NCBI GenBank assembly: GCA_028287305.1 | Contig: JAQBPX010000038.1 | Coordinates: 1-64,000, forward strand | Reading direction: 5' to 3' | Source: Gemmatimonadota bacterium | Lineage (GTDB): Bacteria; Gemmatimonadota; Gemmatimonadetes; Gemmatimonadales; Gemmatimonadaceae | DNA: 64,000 nucleotides | Part shown: in pieces, positions 41,739 to 51,028 of the stretch | Layout: every line of letters starts with the position of its first letter | Position numbering within the stretch: the stretch's first letter is position 1 | Position numbers and translations under genes: made by a program | Notes under the pieces: model-generated | What the model was told of the DNA's origin: nothing | The model's input: only the letters and a program-made list of their open reading frames with translations | Databases searched by the model: none

Positions 41739-42395
41739 AGACTGGCCGGAGCGCGACAGTCTCTCTCCTTCGGCCTTTCGCCACGCCGCGATCTTGGCAT
41801 GATCGCCAGACAGCAGGATCTCCGGCACCACGTGCCCCCGATACTCGGGTGGCCGGGTATAACTCGGCGCGCTCAGCCCACCCTGCTCGGCCCAGTGCGA
41901 GTCGCCGTACGCCGAGTCCAGGTCGCTCATCGCGCCCTCGAGCAGGCGCACGGTGGCGTCCACCACGGCGAGCGCGGCCGGCTCGCCTCCGGTGAGCACG
42001 AAGTCCCCCAGTGACAATTCCTCTGTGGCCAAATGGTCGGCCACGCGCTGGTCCACGTCCTTGTAGTGACCGCAGAGGAGCGTGAGCTCGCTGCCCTGGC
42101 TGAAGCGCACCGCGTCGGCCTGCGTGAAGCGCTTTCCGCGCGCGCTCATCAGCACGATGGGGCTCGTGGCACCGAGCGACTCGACGGCCTCGAAGAAGGG
42201 ACCCGGCTTCATGACCATCCCCGGCCCGCCACCGTAGGGTGCGTCGTCCACGCTCTTGTGCTTGTCGTGCGTGAAGTCGCGCAGGTCCACCACGTGATAC
42301 TCCACCGCGCCCGCATCGCGCGCGCGGCTCGGGATGCTGATCGCGAGCGTCGCGTGAAAGAACTCGGGGAAGATCGTGACGATGTTGATCTTCAC
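41718..42395 (-). CDS. trmD: tRNA (guanine-37-N1)-methyltransferase
   Basis: 225 residues. SPOUT-fold dimer that methylates G37 next to the anticodon. MKINIVTIFPEFF, DDAPYGGGPGMVMKPGPFFEA, LLCGHYKDVDQRVADHL, LGDFVLTGGEPAALAVVDA and YTRPPEYRG cover the trefoil-knot SAM site and the catalytic region. It overlaps rimM by 4 nt. The last eight or so codons (SGQSPRNDAD) are read from the arm of the repeat at 41689-41738, so the natural C-terminus has been replaced or extended. Confidence 0.98.
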   Translation of the reverse strand: MKINIVTIFPEFFHATLAISIPSRARDAGAVEYHVVDLRDFTHDKHKSVDDAPYGGGPGMVMKPGPFFEAVESLGATSPIVLMSARGKRFTQADAVRFSQGSELTLLCGHYKDVDQRVADHLATEELSLGDFVLTGGEPAALAVVDATVRLLEGAMSDLDSAYGDSHWAEQGGLSAPSYTRPPEYRGHVVPEILLSGDHAKIAAWRKAEGERLSRSGQSPRNDAD

Positions 42396-42925
42396 TCGAG
42401 CAATCCCGCGGGCGGATCGAGCACGATCACGCGCGACTCCGAATCCACCTCGTGCACCGAGCTCTCGTGGAAGGGCACGAGGACGTCGGGCTTCCCTGCC
42501 CGCTCGATCTCGAGCAGCAGGCCCTGGGGAAGGTCGTAGACCTCCTTCACCACGCCGATGGACTCGCCGCCCATGTCGCGCACGGCCATGCCGTAGAGCG
42601 CGTGAATGAAGACCTGGTCCTCGCTGGGCGGCGCGATCTCGCTCTCGGGAACCAGCAGGTAGCGTCCCCGCCAGAGGTCCGCCTCGTTGCGGTCGGCGAT
42701 GCTGTCGAACTTGACGAGAAGACCTTCCTTGAAGTCGCTCGACTTCACGACCGTCAGCTCGCCGCGCTTGGGGTCGAGCGCGCCGGCAGAGTCACCGACA
42801 AAAACGCGAGCGCCGGACGCGAAGATCGCGTCCGGCGCATCGGTCAACGTCTCGACCACGACTTCCCCGCGGATGCCGTGGGCCTTCCGAACGCGTCCGA
42901 CCAGGACGTAGGAGACTTCGCTCAC
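42392..42925 (-). CDS. rimM: RimM, 16S rRNA processing/30S assembly factor
   Basis: 177 residues, GTG start. VLVGRVRKAHGIRGEVVVETLTD is the N-terminal RimM domain, and the PRC-barrel half ends with LVPFHESSVHEVDSESRVIVLDPPAGLLE. RimM binds S19 and helps mature the 30S head. It lies between rpsP and trmD in the classic rpsP-rimM-trmD-rplS order and overlaps trmD by 4 nt. Confidence 0.96.
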   Translation of the reverse strand: MSEVSYVLVGRVRKAHGIRGEVVVETLTDAPDAIFASGARVFVGDSAGALDPKRGELTVVKSSDFKEGLLVKFDSIADRNEADLWRGRYLLVPESEIAPPSEDQVFIHALYGMAVRDMGGESIGVVKEVYDLPQGLLLEIERAGKPDVLVPFHESSVHEVDSESRVIVLDPPAGLLE

Positions 42926-42946
42926 GTCCCGGCCGGTGGCGCTGGC

Positions 42947-43279
42947 TTACGCGTCGCTTGCCGCTTCTTCGCTGCGCTCGGGGAGCGCGACGGCGCTGTT
43001 CGTGAGCTTCTCGGCCAGGCGCGTCTCGTGACGCTTCTTGAGGATGCCGGCCTTGCGGAGCAGCGAACGCACGGTGTCGCTCGGAAGCGCCCCGTTGTCC
43101 ATCCAGTAGTTGATGCGCTCGGCGTCAACGTTGCACTGGTTCTCCGCCTGGCGCGGCGCATACTGGCCCACGATCTCGATGAAGCGGCCGTCGCGCGGGC
43201 TGCGCGAGTCGGCGACCACGATGCGGTACACGGGGCTCTTCTTGCGGCCCTGGCGGCGAAGGCGAATGCGAACTGCCAT
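42947..43279 (-). CDS. rpsP: Ribosomal protein S16
   Basis: 110 residues from the ATG at 43279. [42 protein letters not shown] is typical S16, followed by a C-terminal extension ([25 protein letters not shown]) a little longer than in E. coli. It has a CTGGAG site about 10 nt upstream. It is downstream of ffh (stop 43385) with a gap of about 105 bp, so both may share a transcript. Confidence 0.97.
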   Translation of the reverse strand: MAVRIRLRRQGRKKSPVYRIVVADSRSPRDGRFIEIVGQYAPRQAENQCNVDAERINYWMDNGALPSDTVRSLLRKAGILKKRHETRLAEKLTNSAVALPERSEEAASDA

Positions 43280-43384
43280 GATCGTACGCTCCAGATGGAG
43301 TGGTTTCTTGCTGCTCCGGGCTCCTCGCAACCCAGGGATATCCTGGGCGCACCCGGTCGAGCCTCTGAATCTAACTAAAAAGGC

Positions 43385-44719
43385 CTAGCGGAACATCCCG
43401 GGCTTGAACTTCCCCCCCGCCTGCTGGGCGCCCGACACCTTCTTCATCATCTTCTGCATCTCGCGGAACTGCTCGAGCAGGCGGTTGACCTCGCTCGTGG
43501 GCCGCCCCGCGCCCTTCGCGACCCGCGCCCGCCGCGAGCCGTTCATCAGGCTCGGATCCTTCCGCTCCTTGTTGGTCATCGACAGCACGATGGCCTCCAG
43601 GTGCTTCATGCGCTTAGGGTCCGCCTGCTTCACCTGCTTCATCATCTTCGCGTTCACGCCGGGCAGCATCTTCATCACGCCCTCCAGCGGCCCGAGCTTC
43701 TCGATCTGCTTCATGGCCACCAGGAAGTCGTTCAGGTCCATCCCTTCCTTGCGGACCTTCTTCTCGAGCCGCTTGGTCTCCTCGGCGTCGAACGCGCCCT
43801 GTGCCTTCTCGACCAGCGTGAGGACGTCACCCTGCTGGAGGATGCGTCCGGCCATGCGCTCGGGATGGAACTCCTCGAGCGCATCCACCTTCTCGCCGAC
43901 GCCGATGAACTTGATCGGCTTCTTCAGCACGCCATAGATCGAGAGCGCCGCGCCACCGCGTGCGTCGCCGTCCATCTTGGTGAGCACCACGCCGGTCACG
44001 TTCAGCGCATCGTTGAACCCCTGCGCGATCTTCACCGCGTCCTGGCCAGTCATGCCATCGGCCACGAGCAAAATCTCGTCGGGACGAATGGCCTCCTTGA
44101 GGCGCACCAGCTCGTCCATCATCTCGGCGTCGATCTGCAGGCGGCCCGCGGTGTCCACGATCACCACGCGGTCGCGCGCCTTGCGCGCCTCGTCGATGCC
44201 GTGACGCGCGATCTTCAGCACGTCCTGATGCCCGCGCTCGGCGTACACCGGGATCTCGAGCTGCGCACCGAGCGTCTCGAGCTGGTCGATGGCGGCGGGC
44301 CGGTAGACGTCGGCGGCCACGAGGCGCACCGCGCGTCCCTCACCCTTCAGCTTGCGCGCGAGCTTGGCGGCGGTCGTCGTCTTTCCCGAGCCCTGCAGGC
44401 CGACCATCATCACGATCGTCGGCGGCACGGTGCTCAGCTTGAGCCCCTCGCGGCGCTCGCCGAGCATGGCCGTCAGCTCGTCATGGACGATCTTGACGAG
44501 TTGCTGGGCCGGCGAGACGGTGCGCAGCTGCGACACGCCGACCGCCTTCCTCTCCACCCGCTCCAGGAACTCGCGGGTGAGCGCAAAATTGACGTCGGCC
44601 TCGAGGAGGACGCGACGCACCTCGCGCAGCCCTTCCTTGATGTCGGCGTCGGTGAGCACGCCGCGCCCGCGGAGGCGGGCGAAGGCGGCTTCGAGTTTCT
44701 CTGAGAGCTCGTCGAACAT
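43385..44719 (-). CDS. ffh: Ffh, signal recognition particle GTPase
   Basis: 444 residues, the usual length. N-domain, G-domain with MMVGLQGSGKTTTAAKLA (G1), DTAGRLQID (G3) and VLTKMDGDARGG (G4), then a Met-rich M-domain (about 300-440, with SLMNGSRRARVAKGAG, the RNA/signal-binding part). Ffh with 4.5S RNA targets membrane proteins to FtsY and SecYEG. Its ATG lies 8 nt after TAAGTT with a TTGCCG -35, so the mRNA is probably leaderless. The M-domain ends in KFKPGMFR. No 4.5S RNA gene is recognised in the window. Confidence 0.98.
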   Translation of the reverse strand: MFDELSEKLEAAFARLRGRGVLTDADIKEGLREVRRVLLEADVNFALTREFLERVERKAVGVSQLRTVSPAQQLVKIVHDELTAMLGERREGLKLSTVPPTIVMMVGLQGSGKTTTAAKLARKLKGEGRAVRLVAADVYRPAAIDQLETLGAQLEIPVYAERGHQDVLKIARHGIDEARKARDRVVIVDTAGRLQIDAEMMDELVRLKEAIRPDEILLVADGMTGQDAVKIAQGFNDALNVTGVVLTKMDGDARGGAALSIYGVLKKPIKFIGVGEKVDALEEFHPERMAGRILQQGDVLTLVEKAQGAFDAEETKRLEKKVRKEGMDLNDFLVAMKQIEKLGPLEGVMKMLPGVNAKMMKQVKQADPKRMKHLEAIVLSMTNKERKDPSLMNGSRRARVAKGAGRPTSEVNRLLEQFREMQKMMKKVSGAQQAGGKFKPGMFR

Positions 44720-44727
44720 AGCCTTTA

Positions 44728-44756
44728 AACTTAGGCTCGGTAGCGAGTTACGGCAA
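44728..44756 (-). promoter_or_regulatory. Promoter of the ffh operon
   Basis: On the minus strand: TTGCCG (44756-44751), 17-nt spacer, TAAGTT (44733-44728), then 8 nt to the ATG at 44719. Confidence 0.6.
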
Positions 44757-44779
44757 CCGTGAAGGGAGCTCAGGAGCTG

Positions 44780-44812
44780 GGGGGCTGGGGGATGGGGACT
44801 TCCCCAGCCCCC
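44780..44812. repeat. G/C hairpin repeat between ffh and lon
   Basis: GGGGGCTGGGG (44780-44790) pairs with CCCCAGCCCCC (44802-44812). The same words occur at 2063-2097 inside the ABC transporter gene. It lies between the two divergent promoters and may insulate or regulate them. Confidence 0.7.
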
Positions 44813-44837
44813 GTGCCCCTCACCCCCCGTGCCCCTT

Positions 44838-44843
44838 TAGTTT
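44838..44843 (+). promoter_or_regulatory. -10 element TAGTTT for lon
   Basis: TAGTTT ends 6 nt before the ATG at 44850. No clear -35 box and no heat-shock-type promoter are seen. Confidence 0.45.
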
Positions 44844-44849
44844 AGGTCC

Positions 44850-47312
44850 ATGGCGAAAGCGCAACGGAAGGAGGAGATCCTCAAGGCGGAGCTTCCGCCC
44901 ACGCTGCCCTTGATGGCGCTCCGCTCCACCATCGTCTACCCACTCGGCACCATCGCCGTGCAGATGGGCGCGCCCGAGAACCTTTCGCTGCTGCGCGAGC
45001 ACGAGGAGCCGGGGCTCATCGTCGCGCTGGTCGTCGCCAGCGGTGATCACGACGAGCCGATCGACAACGCGCGATTCGCCGGCCGCGTCGGAGTTGCCGC
45101 GCGCGTGCACGAGCGCATCAACCTGCCCGGCGAGACGGTGCAGATCACGCTGCAGGGCCTGCGTCGCATCGTGATCGAGGGGATGGAGGCGAGCGATCCC
45201 TATCCGATCGCGCGCATCCTCCCCGCTCGCGAAGTGCCCGCCGACGCTGCCGACGTCGACGACCTGGTCGCGCGCGTGGTCGCCGCCGCCGAGACGCTGG
45301 CCGAGCTGGTGGACCGCATCCCCGAGGAAGTGCCGGCCATCCTCAAGATGAACGTCTCCGACCCGGGACGCTTCGCGGACCTCGCGGCGACGAACATGAA
45401 CTTCCGCATCTCCGACAAGGACGAGGTGCTGCAGCGCCTCGATGTCGGCCAGCGGCTGCGCTTCATCCTCACGCGACTGGAGCGCGAAGTCGCCCGCGCT
45501 CGCGTGATGGAGGACGTGAAGAAGCAGACCGAGATCAAGATCGAGCAGCACCAGCGCGAGTTCTACCTGCGGCAGCAGCTGCGCGCGATCCAGAGCGAGC
45601 TGGGTGAGGCAGACCCGGGCGAGAAGGAAGCGGTCGACCTCCTCAAGAAAGTCGAGGAGGCGAAGCTGCCCGACAAGGTCGCGCAGGAAGCGCGTCGCGA
45701 GATCGACCGCATGCGCATGCTGTCGCCCGCGAGCAGCGAGTACCAGGTGGTGCGTACCTACCTCGACTGGGTGCTCTCGCTGCCCTGGCACACGCGCACC
45801 GGCGATGGCGAGATCGACCTGGTGAAGGTCAACGAGGCGCTGGATGGCCGGCACTACGGTCTCAGCGAGGCGAAGGAGCGCATCATCGAGTACCTCGCCG
45901 TGAAGAAGCTGCGCGGCGGCGATCCGCACGGGCCCATCCTCTGCTTCGTGGGACCGCCGGGCACCGGCAAGACCTCACTGGGCGAGGCGATCGGCGAGGC
46001 GATCGGGCGCGAGTTCTATCGCATCTCGGTGGGTGGTGTGCGCGACGAGGCGGAGATTCGCGGCCACCGTCGCACCTACGTCGGCTCGATGCCCGGCCTG
46101 TTCATCCAGGCCATGCGTCGCGTGAACGTGAAGGACCCGGTGCTGATGATCGACGAGATCGACAAGATGTCGGGGGGCGGCCCATCGGGCGACCCGACCG
46201 CGGCGATGCTCGAGGTGCTCGATCCCAGCCAGAACGACGAGTTCGTCGACCACTACCTCAACCTGCCCTTCGACCTCTCGCAGGTGCTGTTCATCTGCAC
46301 GGCGAACAACCTCTATGACATCCCCAGCCCGCTGCGGGATCGCATGGAGATCATCAAGATCGCCGGCTACACGGTGGAGGAAAAAGTCGAGATCGCGTGG
46401 CGCTACCTGCTGCCGCGGCTTTTCGAGGAGCACGGGATCACCGACAAGGACCTGCAGTTCACCGACGAGTCGCTCTCCTTCATCTCGAATCGCTACTCGC
46501 GCGAGGCGGGGCTCCGCAACTTCGAGCGCAACATCGCGGCGATCATGCGCCGGCGCGCGCGCCGCAAGGCGGAGGGCGAGGAGGGCGCCTGGGTCGTGGA
46601 CCTCGACAAGGTGGAGGAGGTGCTCGGCGTCCCCCGCTATGCGTTCGAGGAGGCCGAAACGGAGCCGGAGATCGGCGTGGTGACGGGCCTCGCATGGACG
46701 GCGAATGGCGGCGACATCATGGTGATCGAGGCGCTGCGCATGCCGGGCACGGGCCGCATGACCATCACCGGCCAGCTGGGCGACGTGATGCGTGAATCCG
46801 TGGAGGCCGCGTATTCGTACGTCCGCTCACGCGCTGCACAGCTGCACATCGCCGACAAGGACTTCAAGGAGTCTGACCTGCACATCCACCTTCCCGCCGG
46901 CGCCATTCCCAAGGACGGGCCGAGCGCGGGCATCACGCTCACCCTCGCGATCGCGAGCGTGCTGAGCCAGCGCCCCGTGCGTCGCGACCTCGCGATGACC
47001 GGGGAAGTCACGCTGCGCGGCAAGGTGCTGGAGATCGGTGGCCTGAAGGAGAAGGTGCTCTCGGCATACCGCTCCGGCCTGCGCGAGGTGATCCTCCCCA
47101 AGGCGAACGAGAAGGATCTGCGCGACATTCCCGACGAGGTGAAGCAGGCGATGACCTTCACCTTCGTCGAGAAGATGGACGAGGTGCTGCAGCACGCGCT
47201 GCTGCCCGCCGTGCCCGCGCTCCCGGCGGACAGGGCCGAGCTGCCGTCGGCGGCGACCGACGCCACCGACCATCCTCGCGAGGTCGAGACCGCGATCGAG
47301 CCACGTGGATAG
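44850..47312 (+). CDS. lon: Lon, ATP-dependent protease
   Basis: 820 residues, normal length. An N-terminal LAN domain (about 15-210) and coiled-coil lead to AAA+ with Walker A FVGPPGTGKTSLGEA (near 370) and Walker B DPVLMIDEIDKM. The C-terminal protease domain has catalytic Ser in KDGPSAGI (near 690) and Lys in GGLKEKVLSA (near 733). Lon degrades misfolded and regulatory proteins in the cytosol. An EAEG-type linker follows the AAA+ domain. It overlaps the DUF445 gene by 8 nt. The ATG is 6 nt after TAGTTT. Confidence 0.98.
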   Translation: MAKAQRKEEILKAELPPTLPLMALRSTIVYPLGTIAVQMGAPENLSLLREHEEPGLIVALVVASGDHDEPIDNARFAGRVGVAARVHERINLPGETVQITLQGLRRIVIEGMEASDPYPIARILPAREVPADAADVDDLVARVVAAAETLAELVDRIPEEVPAILKMNVSDPGRFADLAATNMNFRISDKDEVLQRLDVGQRLRFILTRLEREVARARVMEDVKKQTEIKIEQHQREFYLRQQLRAIQSELGEADPGEKEAVDLLKKVEEAKLPDKVAQEARREIDRMRMLSPASSEYQVVRTYLDWVLSLPWHTRTGDGEIDLVKVNEALDGRHYGLSEAKERIIEYLAVKKLRGGDPHGPILCFVGPPGTGKTSLGEAIGEAIGREFYRISVGGVRDEAEIRGHRRTYVGSMPGLFIQAMRRVNVKDPVLMIDEIDKMSGGGPSGDPTAAMLEVLDPSQNDEFVDHYLNLPFDLSQVLFICTANNLYDIPSPLRDRMEIIKIAGYTVEEKVEIAWRYLLPRLFEEHGITDKDLQFTDESLSFISNRYSREAGLRNFERNIAAIMRRRARRKAEGEEGAWVVDLDKVEEVLGVPRYAFEEAETEPEIGVVTGLAWTANGGDIMVIEALRMPGTGRMTITGQLGDVMRESVEAAYSYVRSRAAQLHIADKDFKESDLHIHLPAGAIPKDGPSAGITLTLAIASVLSQRPVRRDLAMTGEVTLRGKVLEIGGLKEKVLSAYRSGLREVILPKANEKDLRDIPDEVKQAMTFTFVEKMDEVLQHALLPAVPALPADRAELPSAATDATDHPREVETAIEPRG

Positions 47313-48855
47313 CGGCGTCACCCGCTTCCTGCTCAGCGTCCTGATCGGCACGGTGGCCGGCGGGATGTCGGACACCGTGGCCGTGTGGATGCTCTTCCAC
47401 CCGCGCAAGAAAGTGCTCGGCTTCCAGGGAGCCATCCCGAAGAACCAGGCGCGACTCGCGAAGAGCCTCGGCAAGACGGTGGGCGAACGCCTGCTCACCC
47501 CGGCCGACATCATGTCGGAGCTGCAGCGCGCCGGCTTCCGCGAGATGCTCGACGGCGCGCTTGCCACCGGCATCACCGCGCTGCTCGAGACCGAGCGTGG
47601 GTCGCTGCGCGAGGTGCTGCCCGCCGCGGTGCTGCCGGAGGTGGAGCGCGCGCTCGATGGCGCCATCCCCATGATCTCGACGCGACTCGGCGAGTACCTC
47701 GACTCGCCCGCCTTCGAGGAGCGGCTGCTCGGCTTCATCGCGAAGCAGCGCGCCGCGATGGCCGACACCCCAGTGGGCGAGGTGCTCACGCCGGAGCGTC
47801 GCGCGAAGCTCACGGCCCGCGCGAGCCAGTGGGCCGGGGAGCTGGCGCATTCGCCGGAGCTCGAGCGTGGGGTGCGCGAGTACATCGAGCGGCATGCATC
47901 GAGCGCGCTCGCGTCGGCGACTCCCATTGCGGAGAAGCTGCCGGTGCCGGTGGTGAAGGCGCTCGAGCAGTCGATCGACGCGTACCTCCCGCGCCTGGTC
48001 GAGATGCTTGCGCGATTCCTCCAGCATCCTGCGAGCCGCGAGCGCATCCGCAAGTCGCTGCACGAGCTCTTCGGGCGGCTGGTGGACGACCTGCGATTTC
48101 ACCAGCGCGTGATCGCGCGCCTGGTGGTCACCGAGGAGACGCTCGACCGCGCGCTCGACTCCATCGAGCAGGACGGCGTGGAGCAGCTCGCGACGCTGCT
48201 CGAGGATCCGGACGTGCGCACGGAGATCACGCACTCGATCCACGAAGCGGTGATGGGCTACCTGCGGAAGCCGGTGAGCGAGCTCGTTGGCGCCAGCGAG
48301 ACCGAGCGCGCGCGCGCGGTCGTGGACGTCGCCACCGATTACCTGCTCCGAGCCCTGCGCGCCGACGAGACGCGCACGCTGCTCGTGGAGAAGCTCGACT
48401 CGGCGCTCGAGCGCGCCGAGGACCGCACGTGGGGCGAGCTGCTGTCGCCACTCGACGACCGTACGATCGCGCGGTGGGTGCTAGGCGCCGCGCGCAGCGA
48501 CAAGGCGCAATCGCTGGTGGAAGACGCGGCACGCGCTGTAGCCCGCTCGATCCTCGACAAGCCGATCGGCCGCCCGGGTCGCTGGTTCCCTCCGGATTCC
48601 GCCGCGCGACTCGGCACAACCCTCGCGCCAGCGGTGTGGACGCTGATCGATCGCGAGCTGCCGCTGCTGATCGCGCGCCTCGACGTGCAGGCGATGGTCG
48701 AGCGCAAGGTGCTGGCGTTCTCGGTGGAGCGGCTGGAGGAGCTGATCAAGGGCGTGATCCAGCGCGAGCTGCGATTGATCATCTTCACCGGCTACGTGCT
48801 CGGCGGGCTGATCGCGATCATCGGTTTCGCGATCAGCGCGAAGTTCGGGTTCTGA
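47305..48855 (+). CDS. DUF445 family membrane-associated protein
   Basis: 516 residues, GTG start. N-terminal RFLLSVLIGTVAGGMSDTVAVWMLFHPRKK and a C-terminal transmembrane helix (about 492-514, LIIFTGYVLGGLIAIIGFAIS) frame a long amphipathic helical region with repeated R/E-rich segments, as in DUF445 proteins such as YheB/YtwF. Their function is unknown; a link to membrane or cell-surface homeostasis has been proposed. It overlaps lon by 8 nt, so coupling to Lon expression is likely. No enzymatic motif is seen. Confidence 0.88.
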   Translation: MDSGVTRFLLSVLIGTVAGGMSDTVAVWMLFHPRKKVLGFQGAIPKNQARLAKSLGKTVGERLLTPADIMSELQRAGFREMLDGALATGITALLETERGSLREVLPAAVLPEVERALDGAIPMISTRLGEYLDSPAFEERLLGFIAKQRAAMADTPVGEVLTPERRAKLTARASQWAGELAHSPELERGVREYIERHASSALASATPIAEKLPVPVVKALEQSIDAYLPRLVEMLARFLQHPASRERIRKSLHELFGRLVDDLRFHQRVIARLVVTEETLDRALDSIEQDGVEQLATLLEDPDVRTEITHSIHEAVMGYLRKPVSELVGASETERARAVVDVATDYLLRALRADETRTLLVEKLDSALERAEDRTWGELLSPLDDRTIARWVLGAARSDKAQSLVEDAARAVARSILDKPIGRPGRWFPPDSAARLGTTLAPAVWTLIDRELPLLIARLDVQAMVERKVLAFSVERLEELIKGVIQRELRLIIFTGYVLGGLIAIIGFAISAKFGF

Positions 48856-48869
48856 GGACATAGCGCGGC

Positions 48870-49577
48870 ATGTGCGGACGCGTCACGCGCACCGACCCGA
48901 AGCGGATCGAGGCGGAGCTGCGGCGGCTGGCGGCGATCTTCTCCGCCCCGATGCCGATCGAGCCGCGCTACAACGTGCCGCCCGGCGACGTGCAGCTCGT
49001 GGTGCGCGAGGTGCGTGACGATGCGACGGCGGCGCGCGAGGCCGCGTGGCTCAAGTGGGGGCTGGTTCCCTTCTGGGCGAAGGAGCCGTCCATCGGCAAC
49101 CGCTTGGTGAATGCGCGGTGTGAGGGCGCGGCCGACAAGCCCGCGTTCCGCGACGCGATGAAGCGACGACGCTGCCTGTTCGTTGTGGACGGTTTCTACG
49201 AATGGCGCAAGAATGCGAGCGGTCCCAAGACGCCGTTCTATTTCCACCGCGAGGATGGTGCGCCCTTCACGCTCGGCGGGCTGTATGAGCGCTGGCTCAC
49301 GCCCGGCGGCGAGCCGCTCGATACCTGCGTGGTGCTCACCACCGCGCCCAACGCGCTGATGCAGCCGGTGCACGAGCGCATGCCGGTGATCGTGCGCCCC
49401 GAGGACCAGGATCGATGGCTCGACCCCGACCTCAGGGATCCCGCGCAGCTCGGCGACATCGTGGCGCCGAGCGACCCGAACGGATTCGCGGCGCATGCGG
49501 TGTCACGGCGCGTGAACATTCCCTCGGCCGATGATGCGTCGCTGATCGAGCTCGAGGAGGAGCTCAGGCTGTTGTAA
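48870..49577 (+). CDS. SRAP domain protein (YedK/HMCES-like abasic-site shield)
   Basis: 235 residues. MCGRV gives the catalytic Cys2 that forms a thiazolidine bond with abasic sites in single-stranded DNA. The rest of the active site is visible: RYNVPPG (Asn), GFYEWRK (Glu) and HERMPVIV (His). Protein-DNA crosslinking protects abasic sites at replication forks. The methionine is removed in related proteins to expose Cys2. It follows DUF445 by 14 bp with no clear ribosome site. It is followed by a hairpin that separates it from the convergent peptidase gene. Confidence 0.96.
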   Translation: MCGRVTRTDPKRIEAELRRLAAIFSAPMPIEPRYNVPPGDVQLVVREVRDDATAAREAAWLKWGLVPFWAKEPSIGNRLVNARCEGAADKPAFRDAMKRRRCLFVVDGFYEWRKNASGPKTPFYFHREDGAPFTLGGLYERWLTPGGEPLDTCVVLTTAPNALMQPVHERMPVIVRPEDQDRWLDPDLRDPAQLGDIVAPSDPNGFAAHAVSRRVNIPSADDASLIELEEELRLL

Positions 49578-49589
49578 CGACAACGACTC

Positions 49590-49642
49590 GACACGAACGA
49601 GCACGAATGCCCGCGTTAGCGGCGTTCGTGCTCGTTCGTGTC
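49590..49642. terminator. 18-bp inverted repeat between SRAP and peptidase genes
   Basis: GACACGAACGAGCACGAA (49590-49607) pairs perfectly with 49625-49642. The 17-nt loop has no U-run. It lies between converging genes, so it can terminate both or block read-through. The sequence after it (49642-49656) shares 15 nt with the repeat at 10072-10086 and reaches into the peptidase stop codon. Confidence 0.7.
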
Positions 49643-49654
49643 CAGCTGTTGCAG

Positions 49655-50926
49655 TTACTGCGAAATCTTGACTGAGGAAATATCGAGTATCGCGGTCGAA
49701 GCGCCCGCGGGTACATCCACATACAGCACCACGTTCCTGCCATTGATCTCCTTCTGCGTAATGGAGACCGTGCGCGTGCTGCTGCGGTAGGTGCGCGCGC
49801 CATTCGCCTCGTCGGCCATGGTGACACCGTAGCGCTTCGATGTCACGCGTCCGAGCGCGTCCACGAATTCGGCCGCGTCCACCGCGGTGTCCCAGCCCGA
49901 CACCCACGCCAGGCTGTTGCCACCGGCGCCCGCGAGCACGCGAATGCGGTCGCCGCCCCAGCCCATGGCCGCCAGCGACGAACTGTTGACGTCCTTGAGG
50001 TGCTGGTAGAGGAACAGCCGCGTGCCGAACTCGCCCATCTCGTTCTCGTAGAGAACCTTGCCCTGCGCGGCCGGCAGCTCGATGTGCAGCGGCAGGTCCT
50101 TCGTCGCGCCGAAGAACGCCTTTTCGTGCAGCACCTGCTCGGTGGACGTCGGCATCTCGCCGAAGGGCAGCTTGCCGGGCCGCAGGTCGTGCCAGCGCTT
50201 CATGAACTCCGCGCCGCTCAGGTAGGGAAAGAGCAGCGACTCCTGGATGGCCATCGGCGCGTTCGAGAAGCGCGGCATGGCCGTCGAGTTCTCGCGGATC
50301 AGCTCGCGCACGCGATCCCAGCCGCCGGGAATCTTCGCGGCGATGTTGCCCTGCGTCACGATGTTCATCTGCTCGAAGGTCGCCTGCCCCTCGATCACCG
50401 CCTGCGCCGCACTCTGCCGGTCGCTGTAGCCATCGCCCGCCTTCTGCAGCGAGTCGAGGTTCATGTACTGGTCCTGCAGCGCGTGCACCAGCTCGTGCGT
50501 GATGGTCGTGTTGATCATCATGTCATCCGCGCCGCGCCCCTCCACCACGTACAGCACCTTGGTCTGCGGGTCGTAGTACCCGGCCACCTGCTCCTGCAGC
50601 AGGTCGAGGATGAACGGCTTGAGGTGCATGGTGTCGGGGATCAGCCCGAGCAGCTTGAACGTGACCTCCGTTCCCGCGAGCTCCTTCTGCGCCGAGCTCT
50701 CCTCGAACTGCTTCACGAGGTAGGCGCGCACCTCGGCGGCCGACCGCGCCTCGAGCTTGGGCTGCGTCTTGAACTTCACGCCCATCACCTTCTCGATGGA
50801 CGGAATCGCCTCCTCCACCTGGCTGGCATACGGCCCCTGCGCCGCGCCGCTGAAGCGCTTGTCGCAGGCGGCGGTGAGGGAGAGAGCCGCGAGGAGGAAG
50901 GCGATCTTGCGCTGTGCAGGAGTCAT
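49655..50926 (-). CDS. Secreted lipoprotein with HELVH zincin motif (peptidase-like)
   Basis: 423 residues. A lipoprotein signal (MTPAQRKIAFLLAALSLTAAC, Cys about 21) is followed by a mature protein of about 400 residues. THELVHALQDQYMNLD near residue 140 is a HExxH metal site and AQAVIEGQATFEQMNIV about 30 residues later supplies a Glu, as in gluzincin-like proteins. There is a C-terminal beta region (VRTVSITQKEINGRNVVLYVDVPAG). I do not recognise a named family, so peptidase activity is inference from the motif. Its ATG lies 6 nt after TAGACT. Confidence 0.8.
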   Translation of the reverse strand: MTPAQRKIAFLLAALSLTAACDKRFSGAAQGPYASQVEEAIPSIEKVMGVKFKTQPKLEARSAAEVRAYLVKQFEESSAQKELAGTEVTFKLLGLIPDTMHLKPFILDLLQEQVAGYYDPQTKVLYVVEGRGADDMMINTTITHELVHALQDQYMNLDSLQKAGDGYSDRQSAAQAVIEGQATFEQMNIVTQGNIAAKIPGGWDRVRELIRENSTAMPRFSNAPMAIQESLLFPYLSGAEFMKRWHDLRPGKLPFGEMPTSTEQVLHEKAFFGATKDLPLHIELPAAQGKVLYENEMGEFGTRLFLYQHLKDVNSSSLAAMGWGGDRIRVLAGAGGNSLAWVSGWDTAVDAAEFVDALGRVTSKRYGVTMADEANGARTYRSSTRTVSITQKEINGRNVVLYVDVPAGASTAILDISSVKISQ

Positions 50927-50932
50927 GCGTGT

Positions 50933-50938
50933 AGTCTA
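50933..50938 (-). promoter_or_regulatory. -10 element TAGACT for the HELVH lipoprotein gene
   Basis: TAGACT on the minus strand ends 6 nt before the ATG at 50926; no -35 box is seen. Confidence 0.45.
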
Positions 50939-50943
50939 ACGGC

Positions 50944-51027
50944 GGTTTGCGGTTTGCGGTGTGCGGGCTGAGGCACGGCGGACGTCAGTTGCTGGTTTGC
51001 AGTTCCGCAAACCTCGAACCGCAAACC
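50944..51027. repeat. Inverted repeat upstream of the HELVH lipoprotein gene
   Basis: GGTTTGCGGTT (50944-50954) pairs with AACCGCAAACC (51017-51027), with a second GGTTTGCGG/CCGCAAACC pair inside. It lies after the prepilin peptidase stop and before the lipoprotein promoter, so it may be the terminator of the peptidase gene. Confidence 0.6.
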
Positions 51028-51028
51028 C

